NCBI RefSeq assembly: GCF_011007365.1
Contig: NZ_WFKM01000010.1
Coordinates: 234,862 to 298,861 of the forward strand
DNA length: 64,000 nt
Source of the DNA: Sphingobacterium sp. xlx-96
GTDB lineage: Bacteria > Bacteroidota > Bacteroidia > Sphingobacteriales > Sphingobacteriaceae
Direction: 5' to 3'
Each line of letters begins with the position of its first letter. Within the stretch, counting starts at the first letter, position 1. Shown here in pieces: positions 45,696 to 54,818 of the stretch. Position numbers and translations under genes: made by a program. The notes beneath the pieces are model-generated. The model was not told the origin of the DNA, made no database searches, and saw only the letters and a list, made by a program, of their open reading frames with translations.

Positions 45696-45699
45696 CTAT

Positions 45700-46012
45700 C
45701 ATTATATTATATCCCCTGCTGGCGCGAGCTTATAGCTTGTATGCAATTCTGATAGTTAAACATGGAGCAGTATTGATTCGCGAATGAATACATCCAGAAA
45801 ATAAATAAACATTATACAAGATAGCCCTCGCTGACTGCAAGGGCTATCTCTAACCAAGTATAATCCGCTGGCGCGGAAATCTTAAATTATGAATATATAA
45901 ATATAACACTTATATCACTATAATACAATAGGATACAAATTAACTTTGTGAATTATAGAGAACGATCCTCTCGCATCCCTTAACTCCTCCCCTAATTTGT
46001 GTGTCTAAACTA
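45700..46012. repeat. Interspersed palindromic repeat, copy B
   Basis: It contains CTGGCGCGAGCTTATAGCTT, the ATACAAGATAGCCCTCGC block, CCGCTGGCGCGGAAAT and the same A/T tail as copy A, ending CTCCTCCCCTAATTTGTGTG at the stop of the next minus-strand gene. Confidence 0.75.
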
Positions 46013-46561
46013 TACGGTATTACCTGAGTTACATTCTCTCATATCTGACATTTTCTTATTCTTCTCGTAAGCTTCTCTTACCCTGTTTTCCAGTTCATCA
46101 AAACTACACTCTAACAAAACAGCTGATATTGATATTGGCGTACCAAAAGGGCCAGCATTAACCTTTAACCACCAAGATTTTAACTTCCCAAAGCGGGACA
46201 AATATTCTTCAGGATTTTTTACATCAATTAATAAAAAACGTGTAGTGTTAATTTTGGCTGTTCTAATACTGGTAATATCGTCCCATTCAATCAATCCTAC
46301 ACTAACTAAACTAGAATCGTCAAATAAACTGTTGCTATCTATTGAAACTCCTTCACCTTTGAATAAAAATTGAATTAACGCAACCGTCGAGACAAAAGAA
46401 AAGACAAGAAGGAATGCGCCAATGACCATAGCTAATAGAGGACTTTTATAAAAACTGGATACTTCCTCCGAATGTAGCAACATAAACGTCCCCAGGAAAC
46501 ATATAATAAATGTTGTCAAAAGAGATAAAACTATCTTCTTCTTCGATAAACTTATTTTCAT
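46010..46561 (-). CDS. STM3941-like membrane protein
   Basis: The 183-residue protein has two membrane helices (about residues 9-30 and 40-68) and a C-terminal PH-like beta domain (LIEWDDITSIRTAKINTTRF, LIDVKNPEEYLSRF). This layout and segments match STM3941-family proteins, whose function is unknown. It is bounded by copies of the intergenic repeat and stands alone. Confidence 0.65.
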   Translation of the reverse strand: MKISLSKKKIVLSLLTTFIICFLGTFMLLHSEEVSSFYKSPLLAMVIGAFLLVFSFVSTVALIQFLFKGEGVSIDSNSLFDDSSLVSVGLIEWDDITSIRTAKINTTRFLLIDVKNPEEYLSRFGKLKSWWLKVNAGPFGTPISISAVLLECSFDELENRVREAYEKNKKMSDMRECNSGNTV

Positions 46562-46647
46562 ATCATTTTATTAAACCAAAATAACCTTTTACTCTCAAGT
46601 TGAGAACAGCGCAGTGTTTCTATCCATTGCTAAAGATGCATACATTA

Positions 46648-47283
46648 TTAATCAAAGTTCCAGTTAATGATTGGTAGCGACCTTTTCTGATTGACGTTCC
46701 ATAATCCTAATTGCATCCCCTTGAAATTTCTACTTCTATTTAGCAGTCCAATCTGTAACCCGTTGCCACTATGTATAAAATTAAAAGCTGAAATCTGCAC
46801 ACCAGACATGTAATACGAGCTATTTGCAATGATTGAAAGCTGTACTCCAGTTTGCTTGTCAATTATATTCCATCCTCCAGCCAATGACAGTCCCTTTCCC
46901 AGTTTACCGTACTGCCCCACCGCGGCAATGGTCCATCCGTTATAATTACAATCACACCAAGAACCTGTAGATATATTCACACCATTGATCACTTCACTGT
47001 ATTTGAAATCGCTTAGATCAAAAGGCTCGGTAGCATTGGGGAAACCATTGCCCATAAATGAAATGATTCCAATTCCCGGTACTTCAAGTCTAATGCCATT
47101 CGTTTTAACGTTTCGACTATCAGCCATGGTAGACGCAAATCCAAATGAAATCCCATTGTACTCAACATTTGAAGTATGGAAAGTGCCAATGGCTCTTTTT
47201 TTGACAGTTATACTTTCTTGAGAAAATGATAACGAGAAACATGTAAAAAAAGTCAATAAAGCTGATAATAATAACTTGTTCAT
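46648..47283 (-). CDS. Secreted repeat protein (LA_2272-like surface repeats)
   Basis: From the ATG at 47283 the protein has a signal peptide (MNKLLLSALLTFFTCFSLSFS) and a body of short beta repeats such as GVQLSIIANSSYYMSGVQIS and GLQIGLLNRSRNFKGMQLGL, as in LA_2272-type surface repeat proteins. Probably an outer-membrane or surface beta structure. The role is unknown. Confidence 0.7.
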   Translation of the reverse strand: MNKLLLSALLTFFTCFSLSFSQESITVKKRAIGTFHTSNVEYNGISFGFASTMADSRNVKTNGIRLEVPGIGIISFMGNGFPNATEPFDLSDFKYSEVINGVNISTGSWCDCNYNGWTIAAVGQYGKLGKGLSLAGGWNIIDKQTGVQLSIIANSSYYMSGVQISAFNFIHSGNGLQIGLLNRSRNFKGMQLGLWNVNQKRSLPIINWNFD

Positions 47284-47923
47284 AATATCACAAAATAGCC
47301 CATTCAATAAAGGTAGTCATTGTATGTGTCTTGTCGAACTGAAAACTTATTATACATCTAATCAATTCGTTATTTCAACGATAACGTTATGCCGTTTCGA
47401 TAATCTGGGCCCTGTTTTCGAGCTACCGCTTGCAAGTTGTAGCTCTTGTGCAATCACTTAAACCTGTGAATGCCTGATACCTCAACTTGAAGATAAAAGT
47501 ATATTATCAGCTATGATACCCTCCCCGTGCTGCTGGTGGGAGTTTTCAGCTCTTGTCTATACAATTCTTATAATTAAGCATGGATTCATAATGATTATTC
47601 TGACAGTGGTGGGTGCTCCAAGAATTAATATCATACAAGATAGCCTTCGCGGATGCAAGGGCCATCTCTAACCAATTATAACTCCGCGGCGCGAAGATTT
47701 TTAATAAAAGCGTGGAAATCGAGCAGAATTGGCTGTTTCATTTTTTACCGATGAAATAACCTACTACACCGAACATTTAAGTCTATTAGCCTAAAAACAC
47801 ATTGGCAATTACTAGAACAAGGTTATTATTGCATATCGATCAGAAAACGTGCATATATCAACTATTAATATATCCTCCAAACTTTAACTTTGCTGTACCT
47901 TTACACAAAATCTGTATTTCATT
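47284..47923. other. Intergenic with repeat-family copy C
   Basis: No gene seen over 640 bases. It contains a hairpin GAGCTAC...GTAGCTC at about 47418-47443, repeat copy C at 47510-47705, and the promoter of the following gene near its right end. Confidence 0.5.
47510..47705. repeat. Interspersed palindromic repeat, copy C
   Basis: It carries GCTGGTGGGAGTTTTCAGCTC, TGTCTATACAATTCTTATAATT, GCATGGATTC and the ATACAAGATAGCC block with CCGCGGCGCGAAG, in the order seen in copies B and D. Confidence 0.7.
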
Positions 47924-49249
47924 ATGAATAGATCTGCTCAATTCCTGAATTATATTACGGTAACGATTAATACGCTTTTCATTTTGCTCCTAGCTGCTTC
48001 TAGCAATGCAATGGCACAGACCATTCATACGAAGGATGTTGCCAATTTTTGGGAGGCATACGACCGAGTACATAAAGCCGATTCATACGAGGCGCAATTG
48101 GACGTTATTAACACGGTATACCTGAATCCAGGATCAGATGGACTGAAACAGCTCTGTCAGATCGTGAATTATATCGACTCGACCTTTGTCAGATCTATGC
48201 TTAGCTATCCTAAATTCTGGAACTCACTGCGGGTGAAAACGGAAAACTTAGAAAGGGAAAATCTAAATATTCACGACCATGTGAAGACATTGAAATCTCT
48301 ATATCCGGAACTACAGCCATCGAATCTATATCTGTGTATTGGATTGGGGAACGCTGGAGGCAGACCTATTGGCAAAGATCTGGTTATTGGGCTTGAGCTG
48401 GCATTGGGAGACTCTTCGGTAAATACAAGTGAATTTAAATCTCAAGATAAAAAAGACTTCTATAAGTCGGCTCAGTCCAATGGATTAGAATTTGTAGCTA
48501 TCCATGAATACATACACACCCAGCAAAAGAAACAGGGTAGTAACTATGTGCTGAAGCAGGCAATAAGAGAAGGCTCCTGTGACTTTATAGCCGAATTAGT
48601 AATTAAAAAACCGTTGACTCTTAACTATATTAAATATGGCTATGCTAACTACAAGAGCTCATTTGACCTGCTGAGAAAGGATTTGCTCAATCCGAATCTG
48701 GACAATTGGTTTTATAACTATAATGTATCAACAATCAAAGATCTGGGCTATTTTATGGGTTATGTGATATCAAAGAAGTACTATGAAAATAGCCAAAACA
48801 AATCGCAGGCTATCAAAGATATTATTGAGCTGGACTATGCTGATGATGAAGCTGTTTTCAGCTTTCTGAATAAGTCCAATGTATTTGATGAGCCTCTAGA
48901 CTATGCTAAGGAGCTTATTAAATTCAAATCATACTGTCCTACTATCGAGAGTGTAACTTCTATTGGGGAGGATAAGGTGATAGCCTCTACAACAAAAAAG
49001 ATAGGTATTGTCTTTTCTAAACCAATGAAAAATGGCACTTCGATAAAGTTTTCCGAAAAAGGCAGAGCGTACTTTCCTCTGGAAAAGATCATTGGTTTTA
49101 GCGAAGATAGAAAGACGCTGTGGCTTGAATTGAATATACAAAAAGATAAGGCGTACGAATTTGTCGTTACCGATAGGGCGTTCCAGTCTGAAGATGGATA
49201 TCCTCTAAAAGAGAAAGAATATCTAATTCAATTTGCGGTAAAAGAGTAG
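47924..49249 (+). CDS. Secreted zincin-like protein with C-terminal Ig-like domain
   Basis: The 441-residue protein has a signal peptide cut after NAMAQ (about residue 32), an HExxH zinc motif in VAIHEYIHTQQKKQG followed by EGSCDFIAE (probable third ligand Glu), and from about residue 345 a beta domain like SbsA-type Ig modules (KKIGIVFSKPMKNGTSIKF). It probably is a periplasmic or surface metallopeptidase of the DUF2268-like kind. Stands alone. Confidence 0.75.
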   Translation: MNRSAQFLNYITVTINTLFILLLAASSNAMAQTIHTKDVANFWEAYDRVHKADSYEAQLDVINTVYLNPGSDGLKQLCQIVNYIDSTFVRSMLSYPKFWNSLRVKTENLERENLNIHDHVKTLKSLYPELQPSNLYLCIGLGNAGGRPIGKDLVIGLELALGDSSVNTSEFKSQDKKDFYKSAQSNGLEFVAIHEYIHTQQKKQGSNYVLKQAIREGSCDFIAELVIKKPLTLNYIKYGYANYKSSFDLLRKDLLNPNLDNWFYNYNVSTIKDLGYFMGYVISKKYYENSQNKSQAIKDIIELDYADDEAVFSFLNKSNVFDEPLDYAKELIKFKSYCPTIESVTSIGEDKVIASTTKKIGIVFSKPMKNGTSIKFSEKGRAYFPLEKIIGFSEDRKTLWLELNIQKDKAYEFVVTDRAFQSEDGYPLKEKEYLIQFAVKE

Positions 49250-49281
49250 AGCTGTCAGCTAAGCTCTGGCTTAGCATTCTG

Positions 49282-49845
49282 TCACTTTTTTTTCAATTGA
49301 AGGTTTGTCAAAATTTCCCTCAGTCTTTTGGCTCTTGTTTCAGGCTTCTTAGCGGTTTGTAATCTAAAATTGATAGCAAATTTATTGGTCTTGCTAAGGG
49401 ATTGATAAAATGTTTCTGCTTCTTTATCCTTTGCTAATTCTTGCAACAGGTCTTCGGCATCCTGCATGGTAGTATGTGAGTCGTAGGCTCTTGCCCATCG
49501 ACCATCAGTTTTAGCCTTTTCAATCTCTACATACCCTCTTGGCATCATCTTTCCGTCTGCAATGAGTTTTTCCACTATACCAATATTGCGTTTTGACCAA
49601 ATGCTCTGTGCTCGTCTTGGTGTGTATTTCTGCAGATACGATTGTTCATCATAGCTTTTTCGCTGTCCGTCAATCCAACCAAAGCAAAGTGCTTCGTCCA
49701 AAGCTTCTGTGATTTTTATGGATTCAATTCCGGAGTTAACTTTGAATACTTGTAGCCAGATGCCTTCCTGATTATCTTGATTTTTATCTAACCAATGTCG
49801 CCAGGCTTCTTGGGATTTAAAAGATTTGATTATTGCTTCTGCCAT
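49282..49845 (-). CDS. YdeI/OmpD-associated family protein
   Basis: The 187-residue protein has the family's core: SQEAWRHWLDKNQDNQEGIW, LDEALCFGWIDGQRKSYDE, YTPRRAQSIWSKRN. Such bacteriocin-protection/YdeI-like proteins are widespread and of unclear function. It lies 10 bases after the next upstream gene on the same strand, so it is cotranscribed. Full length. Confidence 0.88.
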   Translation of the reverse strand: MAEAIIKSFKSQEAWRHWLDKNQDNQEGIWLQVFKVNSGIESIKITEALDEALCFGWIDGQRKSYDEQSYLQKYTPRRAQSIWSKRNIGIVEKLIADGKMMPRGYVEIEKAKTDGRWARAYDSHTTMQDAEDLLQELAKDKEAETFYQSLSKTNKFAINFRLQTAKKPETRAKRLREILTNLQLKKK

Positions 49846-49855
49846 CGAAATGCCT

Positions 49856-50317
49856 TTAATATTCTTTTTTAATCACAAAAAATGAACCTCTTATTGTTCC
49901 TGCCAATTTTGATTTCTGCCGGGCAAATTTAAATTTGTTCAGTTCTTCCGGCACTTCCATACCTTCGGAAAGTTTGAAACCTACGGCTCTTTTCTTTGGG
50001 TTGTCCAAGGTATATAGTACATTAATGGAAAGACCGCTTTCATAAAAAACAAACACCCATTTAATTCCTTCTACAAGTAGTGACGCGGTTTCTAATGGTT
50101 TTGATGCAATGACAATATTGCGTTCTTCCTTTAGAATTTTTGTGACCCAATCCAAAGTTTCTTTGCTATCTGAAACTGGAGTGGTTACAAATTCTGCTTT
50201 GTATTTGTTTTGAAAATATCGGGCTTCATTGGCTCGCAAACCAGCAAGTGCAGCTGCAAATGGCGATGTTTCTAATCCTTTCTCGTTAACATTTTTAAAA
50301 TCTACTAAATAGCTCAT
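49856..50317 (-). CDS. Hypothetical cytoplasmic protein
   Basis: The 153-residue protein (MSYLVDFKNVNEKGLETSPF) has no signal peptide and no motif I know. It sits in a three-gene minus-strand run with a YdeI-like gene and an NTF2-like gene. Likely a small enzyme or binding protein; function unknown. Confidence 0.6.
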   Translation of the reverse strand: MSYLVDFKNVNEKGLETSPFAAALAGLRANEARYFQNKYKAEFVTTPVSDSKETLDWVTKILKEERNIVIASKPLETASLLVEGIKWVFVFYESGLSINVLYTLDNPKKRAVGFKLSEGMEVPEELNKFKFARQKSKLAGTIRGSFFVIKKEY

Positions 50318-50353
50318 AGTTATATTTTATACATTAATATTGAATAGTTCCAC

Positions 50354-50734
50354 TCAATATTCATCAGTTAGTTGAATAATCTTGTCGCCAAAGAACACAA
50401 AAACAGATTTTCCTTTTAGCTCTAATTTATCGCCTTTTTTCAATCCATTTGGAAAGTCCATTGCTAAAGTCGCAGAATAATCTACTTCTATTTCCGTGGT
50501 GCCATTGTTGTGTTTTAAGAAAGTGATTTGTTGTCGTCTATTATCGAAAAATGATTTCGCTTGTTCGGCTTGTTGCTTAAACTCATTTATTCCATTCAAT
50601 ACCATATTCACTTTGCCATTCTGAACATTTTTAAAAATGATATTGTCGTCAAAATCACAGATCATTTTTTCGATATCGAATTCATTGTAACCTTCAATAT
50701 AGTTCTGAATTATTTTTTGTCTTCCTTCGTTCAT
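50354..50734 (-). CDS. NTF2-like (SnoaL-type) small protein
   Basis: The 126-residue product (RQKIIQNYIEGYNEFDIEKM, NIIFKNVQNGKVNMVLNGIN) has the helix plus curved sheet pattern of NTF2-like ligand-binding or ketosteroid-isomerase-like proteins. First gene of a three-gene run. Confidence 0.75.
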   Translation of the reverse strand: MNEGRQKIIQNYIEGYNEFDIEKMICDFDDNIIFKNVQNGKVNMVLNGINEFKQQAEQAKSFFDNRRQQITFLKHNNGTTEIEVDYSATLAMDFPNGLKKGDKLELKGKSVFVFFGDKIIQLTDEY

Positions 50735-51212
50735 GTTGTCATAAGTTTAGTTTTTGACAGTTATTTCGTCACAATGACCGCTAACAGTTTGAATATTGCT
50801 GAAGGCGGGGACTTTAGGGCTGAAAGCTTAAATTCAGCTCTGAGGTGAACCAAAACAAATTCCTATGAGTTAAATTTAGGAAAAAAGTCAATATAATTGG
50901 TTTTTTGCGAAATAGAAACTTGAAATATAAAACTATGCGGTCAAGGTTTCATTTTTGCAGTTGGATGCTACGTTTGTGGGTGCTTTATAAAGGCGGATTG
51001 GCACTAGATTTTGTATATTAGCTTTCGCTGACGCAACTGTTATAGACAATTTTAGGAAGACCGTACAAATATCAAATAACCTTTGTACGGGAAACCGTAG
51101 TGCTATTTCCCTTAGGGCTACTCCAATATAAAACTTCGTAATACTGTCGGATCATCGAAGCCTTGGCCGTTGAATAAGCCACGGCTTTTTTTCTTGAGAG
51201 CGCCTTTAAAAG
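50735..51212. other. Intergenic, no gene seen
   Basis: These ~480 bases hold no convincing gene. Notable: a CTTTGTACGGGAAACCGTAGTG block at about 51080 shared with the end of leader copy 2, and a hairpin GCCGT...ACGGC with a T-run near 51168-51195 that could end plus-strand transcripts. Confidence 0.45.
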
Positions 51213-51241
51213 AAAACCCAGTGCCTTACGGACTGGGTTTT
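51213..51241 (-). terminator. Intrinsic terminator of the GNAT toxin gene
   Basis: Perfect arms AAAACCCAGT and ACTGGGTTTT with a T-rich 3' side on the minus strand; the stop codon lies inside the hairpin. Confidence 0.8.
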
Positions 51242-51735
51242 ATAGTTTCAAAACCTTTTCTAATGGTTTTTATAGGCAATATCATTCTATGTGAGTCGTT
51301 TAAAGGTATAAAGCCAAATTTTTGATAAAATTCTTTGGCGTTATTGTCAATTGGGTCAACACATACAGCAAAAGCACCAATAATACTGGACGTTTCAAGA
51401 ACTCTTTTTAAGCAATCATTAAATAATATTTTACCAAGTCCTTTCCCTTGATAATTTTTATCGATTGCTAATCTACCTACTAAAATTACAGGTAAATTAG
51501 CATAATTGCACTTGAGGCTTGCTTTTAAATCATCAGGAACTTCTTCTATATCCACTCCAGCACAGGATAACGTATAATACCCAATAACATTGTTATTTTC
51601 AATTATAACAAAGCAAGCTGCTAAATCACTACTTATATCTTTCTTAGCAGTTGGTTTTATATAATTATCTAAACTAACGACTCCGCAATCAAAGTCTTTT
51701 TTATTATGATCCTTTTCTAAATTTACTGAAATCAT
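51226..51735 (-). CDS. GNAT acetyltransferase toxin (TacT/AtaT-like)
   Basis: The 169-residue GNAT protein has the acetyl-CoA-binding segment LAIDKNYQGKGLGKILFNDC and the start LEKDHNKKDFDCGVVSLDNY typical of GNAT toxins that acetylate charged tRNA. Its start overlaps the DUF1778 antitoxin gene by 32 bases. Complete. Confidence 0.88.
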   Translation of the reverse strand: MISVNLEKDHNKKDFDCGVVSLDNYIKPTAKKDISSDLAACFVIIENNNVIGYYTLSCAGVDIEEVPDDLKASLKCNYANLPVILVGRLAIDKNYQGKGLGKILFNDCLKRVLETSSIIGAFAVCVDPIDNNAKEFYQKFGFIPLNDSHRMILPIKTIRKGFETIKPSP

Positions 51736-52018
51736 GCTCCTTACTATTTACAAATTTGCTATAACTTTCAAGGCTTGATTTTAAATATTCATTTGGCTCA
51801 GCTGGATTTAAAATAGCATTTACAAAAATCTTTTTGTCTTCTAGTGATTTTAATATTTTCGAATCCTCCTGAATTATTTTCTTGGACTCCCGACTCACAA
51901 CATTGACAATAAACTCTGAAACACTTTTAAATCCACTCAATTCAGAGGCGTATTTAATTAAGTCCTTATGTTCTTTGCTGATTCGAACATCTATCCTATC
52001 GTTAACTAATGTTGCCAT
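51704..52018 (-). CDS. DUF1778 antitoxin
   Basis: The 104-residue protein is a ribbon-helix-helix antitoxin: NDRIDVRISKEHKDLIKYAS then SVSEFIVNVVSRES, followed by a toxin-binding tail. It precedes and overlaps the GNAT toxin gene and should repress the operon with it. Confidence 0.88.
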   Translation of the reverse strand: MATLVNDRIDVRISKEHKDLIKYASELSGFKSVSEFIVNVVSRESKKIIQEDSKILKSLEDKKIFVNAILNPAEPNEYLKSSLESYSKFVNSKEHDFSKFRKGS

Positions 52019-52439
52019 ATTATCTTTTATTATATTAATTTATCATTTCGTTTATTCAAATTCTACATAGCCATAGAAGCTATATAATCAGGTTTAATTT
52101 GAGTTACTCTCAAGGAAAGAAAGTTATTTTTTTGTTTTTTTTATTTTCGTTTATTCTTTACAATACTTTGTGACTTCTGGACTTCTTTAAATTTCATGCA
52201 ATTACATTCTAGTAAATATGCCTTATATTACCTTGGGTCTTCTTTTATTCTTCACGATATCTACTAACTATTAGTGTATGATATTCGAATCAGTAATACA
52301 AATGTACGTATAATAATCGTACAATAAATTTTTTTGTACGATTATTATACGTACACATTAATTTAAATGCAATTATATATGATCTCTACCCTCTCCCTGC
52401 AAATCCACTCACATAAGTATTCACAAAATCAAAGATCTT
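52019..52439. other. Intergenic with a long perfect inverted repeat
   Basis: No gene seen. The left part is the promoter of the antitoxin/toxin pair. At 52303-52355 lies a 22-base perfect inverted repeat, described separately. Confidence 0.5.
52303..52355. repeat. 22-bp perfect inverted repeat
   Basis: Arms of 22 bases (52303-52324 and 52334-52355) are separated by 9 bases; each arm itself contains GTACG/CGTAC elements. It may be an operator, a cruciform-forming site or an old element end. Confidence 0.75.
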
Positions 52440-52559
52440 GTGCGTGATACGTTCTATCTTAGAATTGCGCTCGGTCAACTTGGGTCTACTCATCATGGTA
52501 TCTACGATTCTTCTACTAATCTTACTACTAACGCTCCTCTTATTTCTTTCCCTAATCTT

Positions 52560-52790
52560 TCTCTTATCTCTTCTACTAATCTTATTACTATCGCTTCTCT
52601 CTCCCAATTTGGTAGTCATATTCAAATGGCTTTGTTGTTTGACCGTGATGTAAAGACTATAGGTAAACATATCAATAATGTATTCAAAGAAGGGGAATTG
52701 GAAGAGAACTCAACTGTCGCAAAATTTGCGACAACTGCCAAACAAGGCAAAGTCTACTATATTGAACAACACAAATTAAACATTATTATT
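52560..52790 (+). pseudogene. RhuM-family N-terminal fragment
   Basis: The frame ALLFDRDVKTIGKHINNVFK, EGELEENSTVAKFATTAKQG, KVYYIEQHKLNIIIS is the start of a RhuM-family protein. It lacks the first ~20 residues and breaks off where the intact, converging RhuM gene ends. The bases before it (52470-52600) are a low-complexity, partly repeated stretch that encodes nothing recognisable. Confidence 0.7.
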
Positions 52791-53790
52791 TCCTTTTTTT
52801 ACGCTCTAAACTTTTGACTGTGGTGTCAATAAAAGCAACAAAATCTTTCTCGACTTTGGACAGTTCATTTTGGGTTTTCTCCTTGTACTTAGCATATTCT
52901 AGCTCTGCCTTTTTTAGCGCTTGATCATGACTGACGGTACCCGCATCTTGCAATACGTCATTGCCTACCATACGCAGAAAATCATCTAGGCGTGTTACCC
53001 AGTCTTGCATATACATGGGCTTGCGATTGAGTGCCTGCAACTCGGCCAATTCCAGGTAAGCAGTGACGGTACGATTGAGAATGTCGAGTTCTTCTTCCGT
53101 CAGGTAGTTCTTCGCTACTTGCGTCTCCAACTTACTTGGCTGCTCGCCTTTGAAGTTCGTTAACCCCAGATTTGGCTTGTCAGCATCGATACGCTTATAA
53201 ATAACCTCTGCCGCTGTATTTCCATGCGCAGCAAAGTGCATCTTATTCTGCACAGTCTTGAAAAACAGTTGTGATACCTCTGTCTTGGGATCGTAGTCAA
53301 TACTGGTGGCATATATATCCAATACTTTGCGCCAGAAGACCTTTTCTGAGGAGCGTATATCACGGATACGAGCCAACAACTCATCAAAGTAGTTGCCTCC
53401 TCCGGATTGCTTAAGCAGCTCATCGTTCATAGTAAAGCCCTTGACAATGTACTCACGCAGACGTGCTGTTGCCCATTGGCGAAACTTGGTACCCTGATGA
53501 CTCTTGACACGGTAGCCTACGGAGATAATGACGTCGAGATTGTAATAAGTCGTTTCATAGTTTTTCCCGTCAGCCGCAGTTGTTCGGTATTTCCGAACAA
53601 CTGAAATTTCGTCCAATTCGCCCTCTTTAAAAATATGTTTAATATGTTCGCTAACAGTTGACTTTGACTTTTGAAAAAGTTCACATAACTGTGCCTGTGT
53701 CAACCAGACGGTCTCATTCTCCAAACGGGTCTCAATGCGGGTGCTGCCGTCATCGCTCTGATAGATGATTATATCGCTCTGCTGTTCCAT
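52786..53790 (-). CDS. RhuM-family virulence protein
   Basis: The 334-residue protein (IIIYQSDDGSTRIETRLENE, WLTQAQLCELFQKSKSTVSE, YYNLDVIISVGYRVKSHQGT) is a complete member of the RhuM family, with an N-terminal helix-turn-helix-like domain and a helical, Lys-rich tail. The name comes from a Salmonella pathogenicity island gene; the family is common in genomic islands and its function is unclear. A fragment of a second member converges on its 3' end. Confidence 0.88.
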   Translation of the reverse strand: MEQQSDIIIYQSDDGSTRIETRLENETVWLTQAQLCELFQKSKSTVSEHIKHIFKEGELDEISVVRKYRTTAADGKNYETTYYNLDVIISVGYRVKSHQGTKFRQWATARLREYIVKGFTMNDELLKQSGGGNYFDELLARIRDIRSSEKVFWRKVLDIYATSIDYDPKTEVSQLFFKTVQNKMHFAAHGNTAAEVIYKRIDADKPNLGLTNFKGEQPSKLETQVAKNYLTEEELDILNRTVTAYLELAELQALNRKPMYMQDWVTRLDDFLRMVGNDVLQDAGTVSHDQALKKAELEYAKYKEKTQNELSKVEKDFVAFIDTTVKSLERKKRK

Positions 53791-54110
53791 GGTCTAAAAG
53801 TTTAAAATATCGTGCAACAGTCTGTCACTTATTATGAAAAGTATGCGTCATCAAAACTAACGTATGGTGTTAATACGGTTTTAAGTATGCAAAATAGCTA
53901 ATTTTACAAGGATAAGCAAGGCGTATTTGGTGTAAATATCTAACTCCATTGTCGCTATGGTGTAGCGACAATCTGTTTACCGTAGCTGCGCATTGCTGAT
54001 TATACTAATCAAATCTCTTCTTTGAATTTTTGAAATGAAAAACTATCTTTACAAAAAAAACACAACAAGCTGATTATTAATACATTATTATATTTATTAT
54101 AAATAATAAA
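53791..54110. other. Divergent promoter region with hairpin
   Basis: These 320 bases separate the RhuM gene from the deiminase operon. A perfect hairpin ATTGTCGCTA-N5-TAGCGACAAT lies at 53948-53972. No gene seen. Confidence 0.5.
53948..53972. repeat. Hairpin in divergent promoter region
   Basis: Ten-base perfect arms with a 5-base loop, no T-run; possible operator. Confidence 0.55.
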
Positions 54111-54818
54111 ATGAAATTAGAAACCATAAAGGCTACGACTAGAGAACAGATACTTAAGGACGTTGACGACACAGCTAAGCAGTTGCTGAACCAAGTATTG
54201 CAAATTGGTAAATCTATTTACCGACTAACGGAAATCGAGTTTTATATTAAGACCAAAAACAATGATTTGTTTAATGATCCGTATATCTACGGCCATGACT
54301 TACAGCTGCAGACTGGAAAACTTTACGCGCATGCATCGGGTATTGATATCACTCTGGGAAATGATGATCTATACGTAGGTGTACTATTACGTGGTATAGC
54401 CAAGCTTAGGGATGAAAGATCGTCCGATACGGACTCAACTATCAATGAGCACTATAATCTGGAAAAGATTATCTCCGGCCCACATAAGGTAGCCACGGAA
54501 TTGATCTCTAACTTATCCTTCGACACGATCAATACGCTCTCCTGGTCAGAGTTCAATGAGAGAGCATTGGAGCCATTTGCTGTCACGACCAAAACGACTC
54601 GTCATGGCTTAAGTAAACAAGAAGATGACTTTTACAATCTGCCCTTAAGGTATATCGGCTTTTATCCTATTGACGTTGTAAAAGCTGTCAATAAAGATAA
54701 AAACTTCACATTGGCCAATAGGGAGAAGATTGTAATTGATGAGATGAACAAAAGAGAGAAAATAGATACGGATTTAGTGCGATCTGTACTCGGCTATGTT
54801 CCTTCGGTACTGAAATAA
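54111..54818 (+). CDS. Protein of unknown function coupled to a deiminase
   Basis: The 235-residue cytoplasmic protein (QLLNQVLQIGKSIYRLTEIE, YGHDLQLQTGKLYAHASGID, VGVLLRGIAKLRDE) is faintly reminiscent of the methylpurine-DNA glycosylase fold in its YGHD and GVLLRGI strands, but this is weak. Its stop overlaps the start of a deiminase gene (TAATG), so the two proteins are made together and probably act in one pathway. Confidence 0.6.
   Translation: MKLETIKATTREQILKDVDDTAKQLLNQVLQIGKSIYRLTEIEFYIKTKNNDLFNDPYIYGHDLQLQTGKLYAHASGIDITLGNDDLYVGVLLRGIAKLRDERSSDTDSTINEHYNLEKIISGPHKVATELISNLSFDTINTLSWSEFNERALEPFAVTTKTTRHGLSKQEDDFYNLPLRYIGFYPIDVVKAVNKDKNFTLANREKIVIDEMNKREKIDTDLVRSVLGYVPSVLK

Noticed and set aside
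52386..52670. 94-residue Arg/Lys-rich minus-strand frame
   Set aside because: Arises from a low-complexity repeated stretch and reads antisense through the RhuM fragment.
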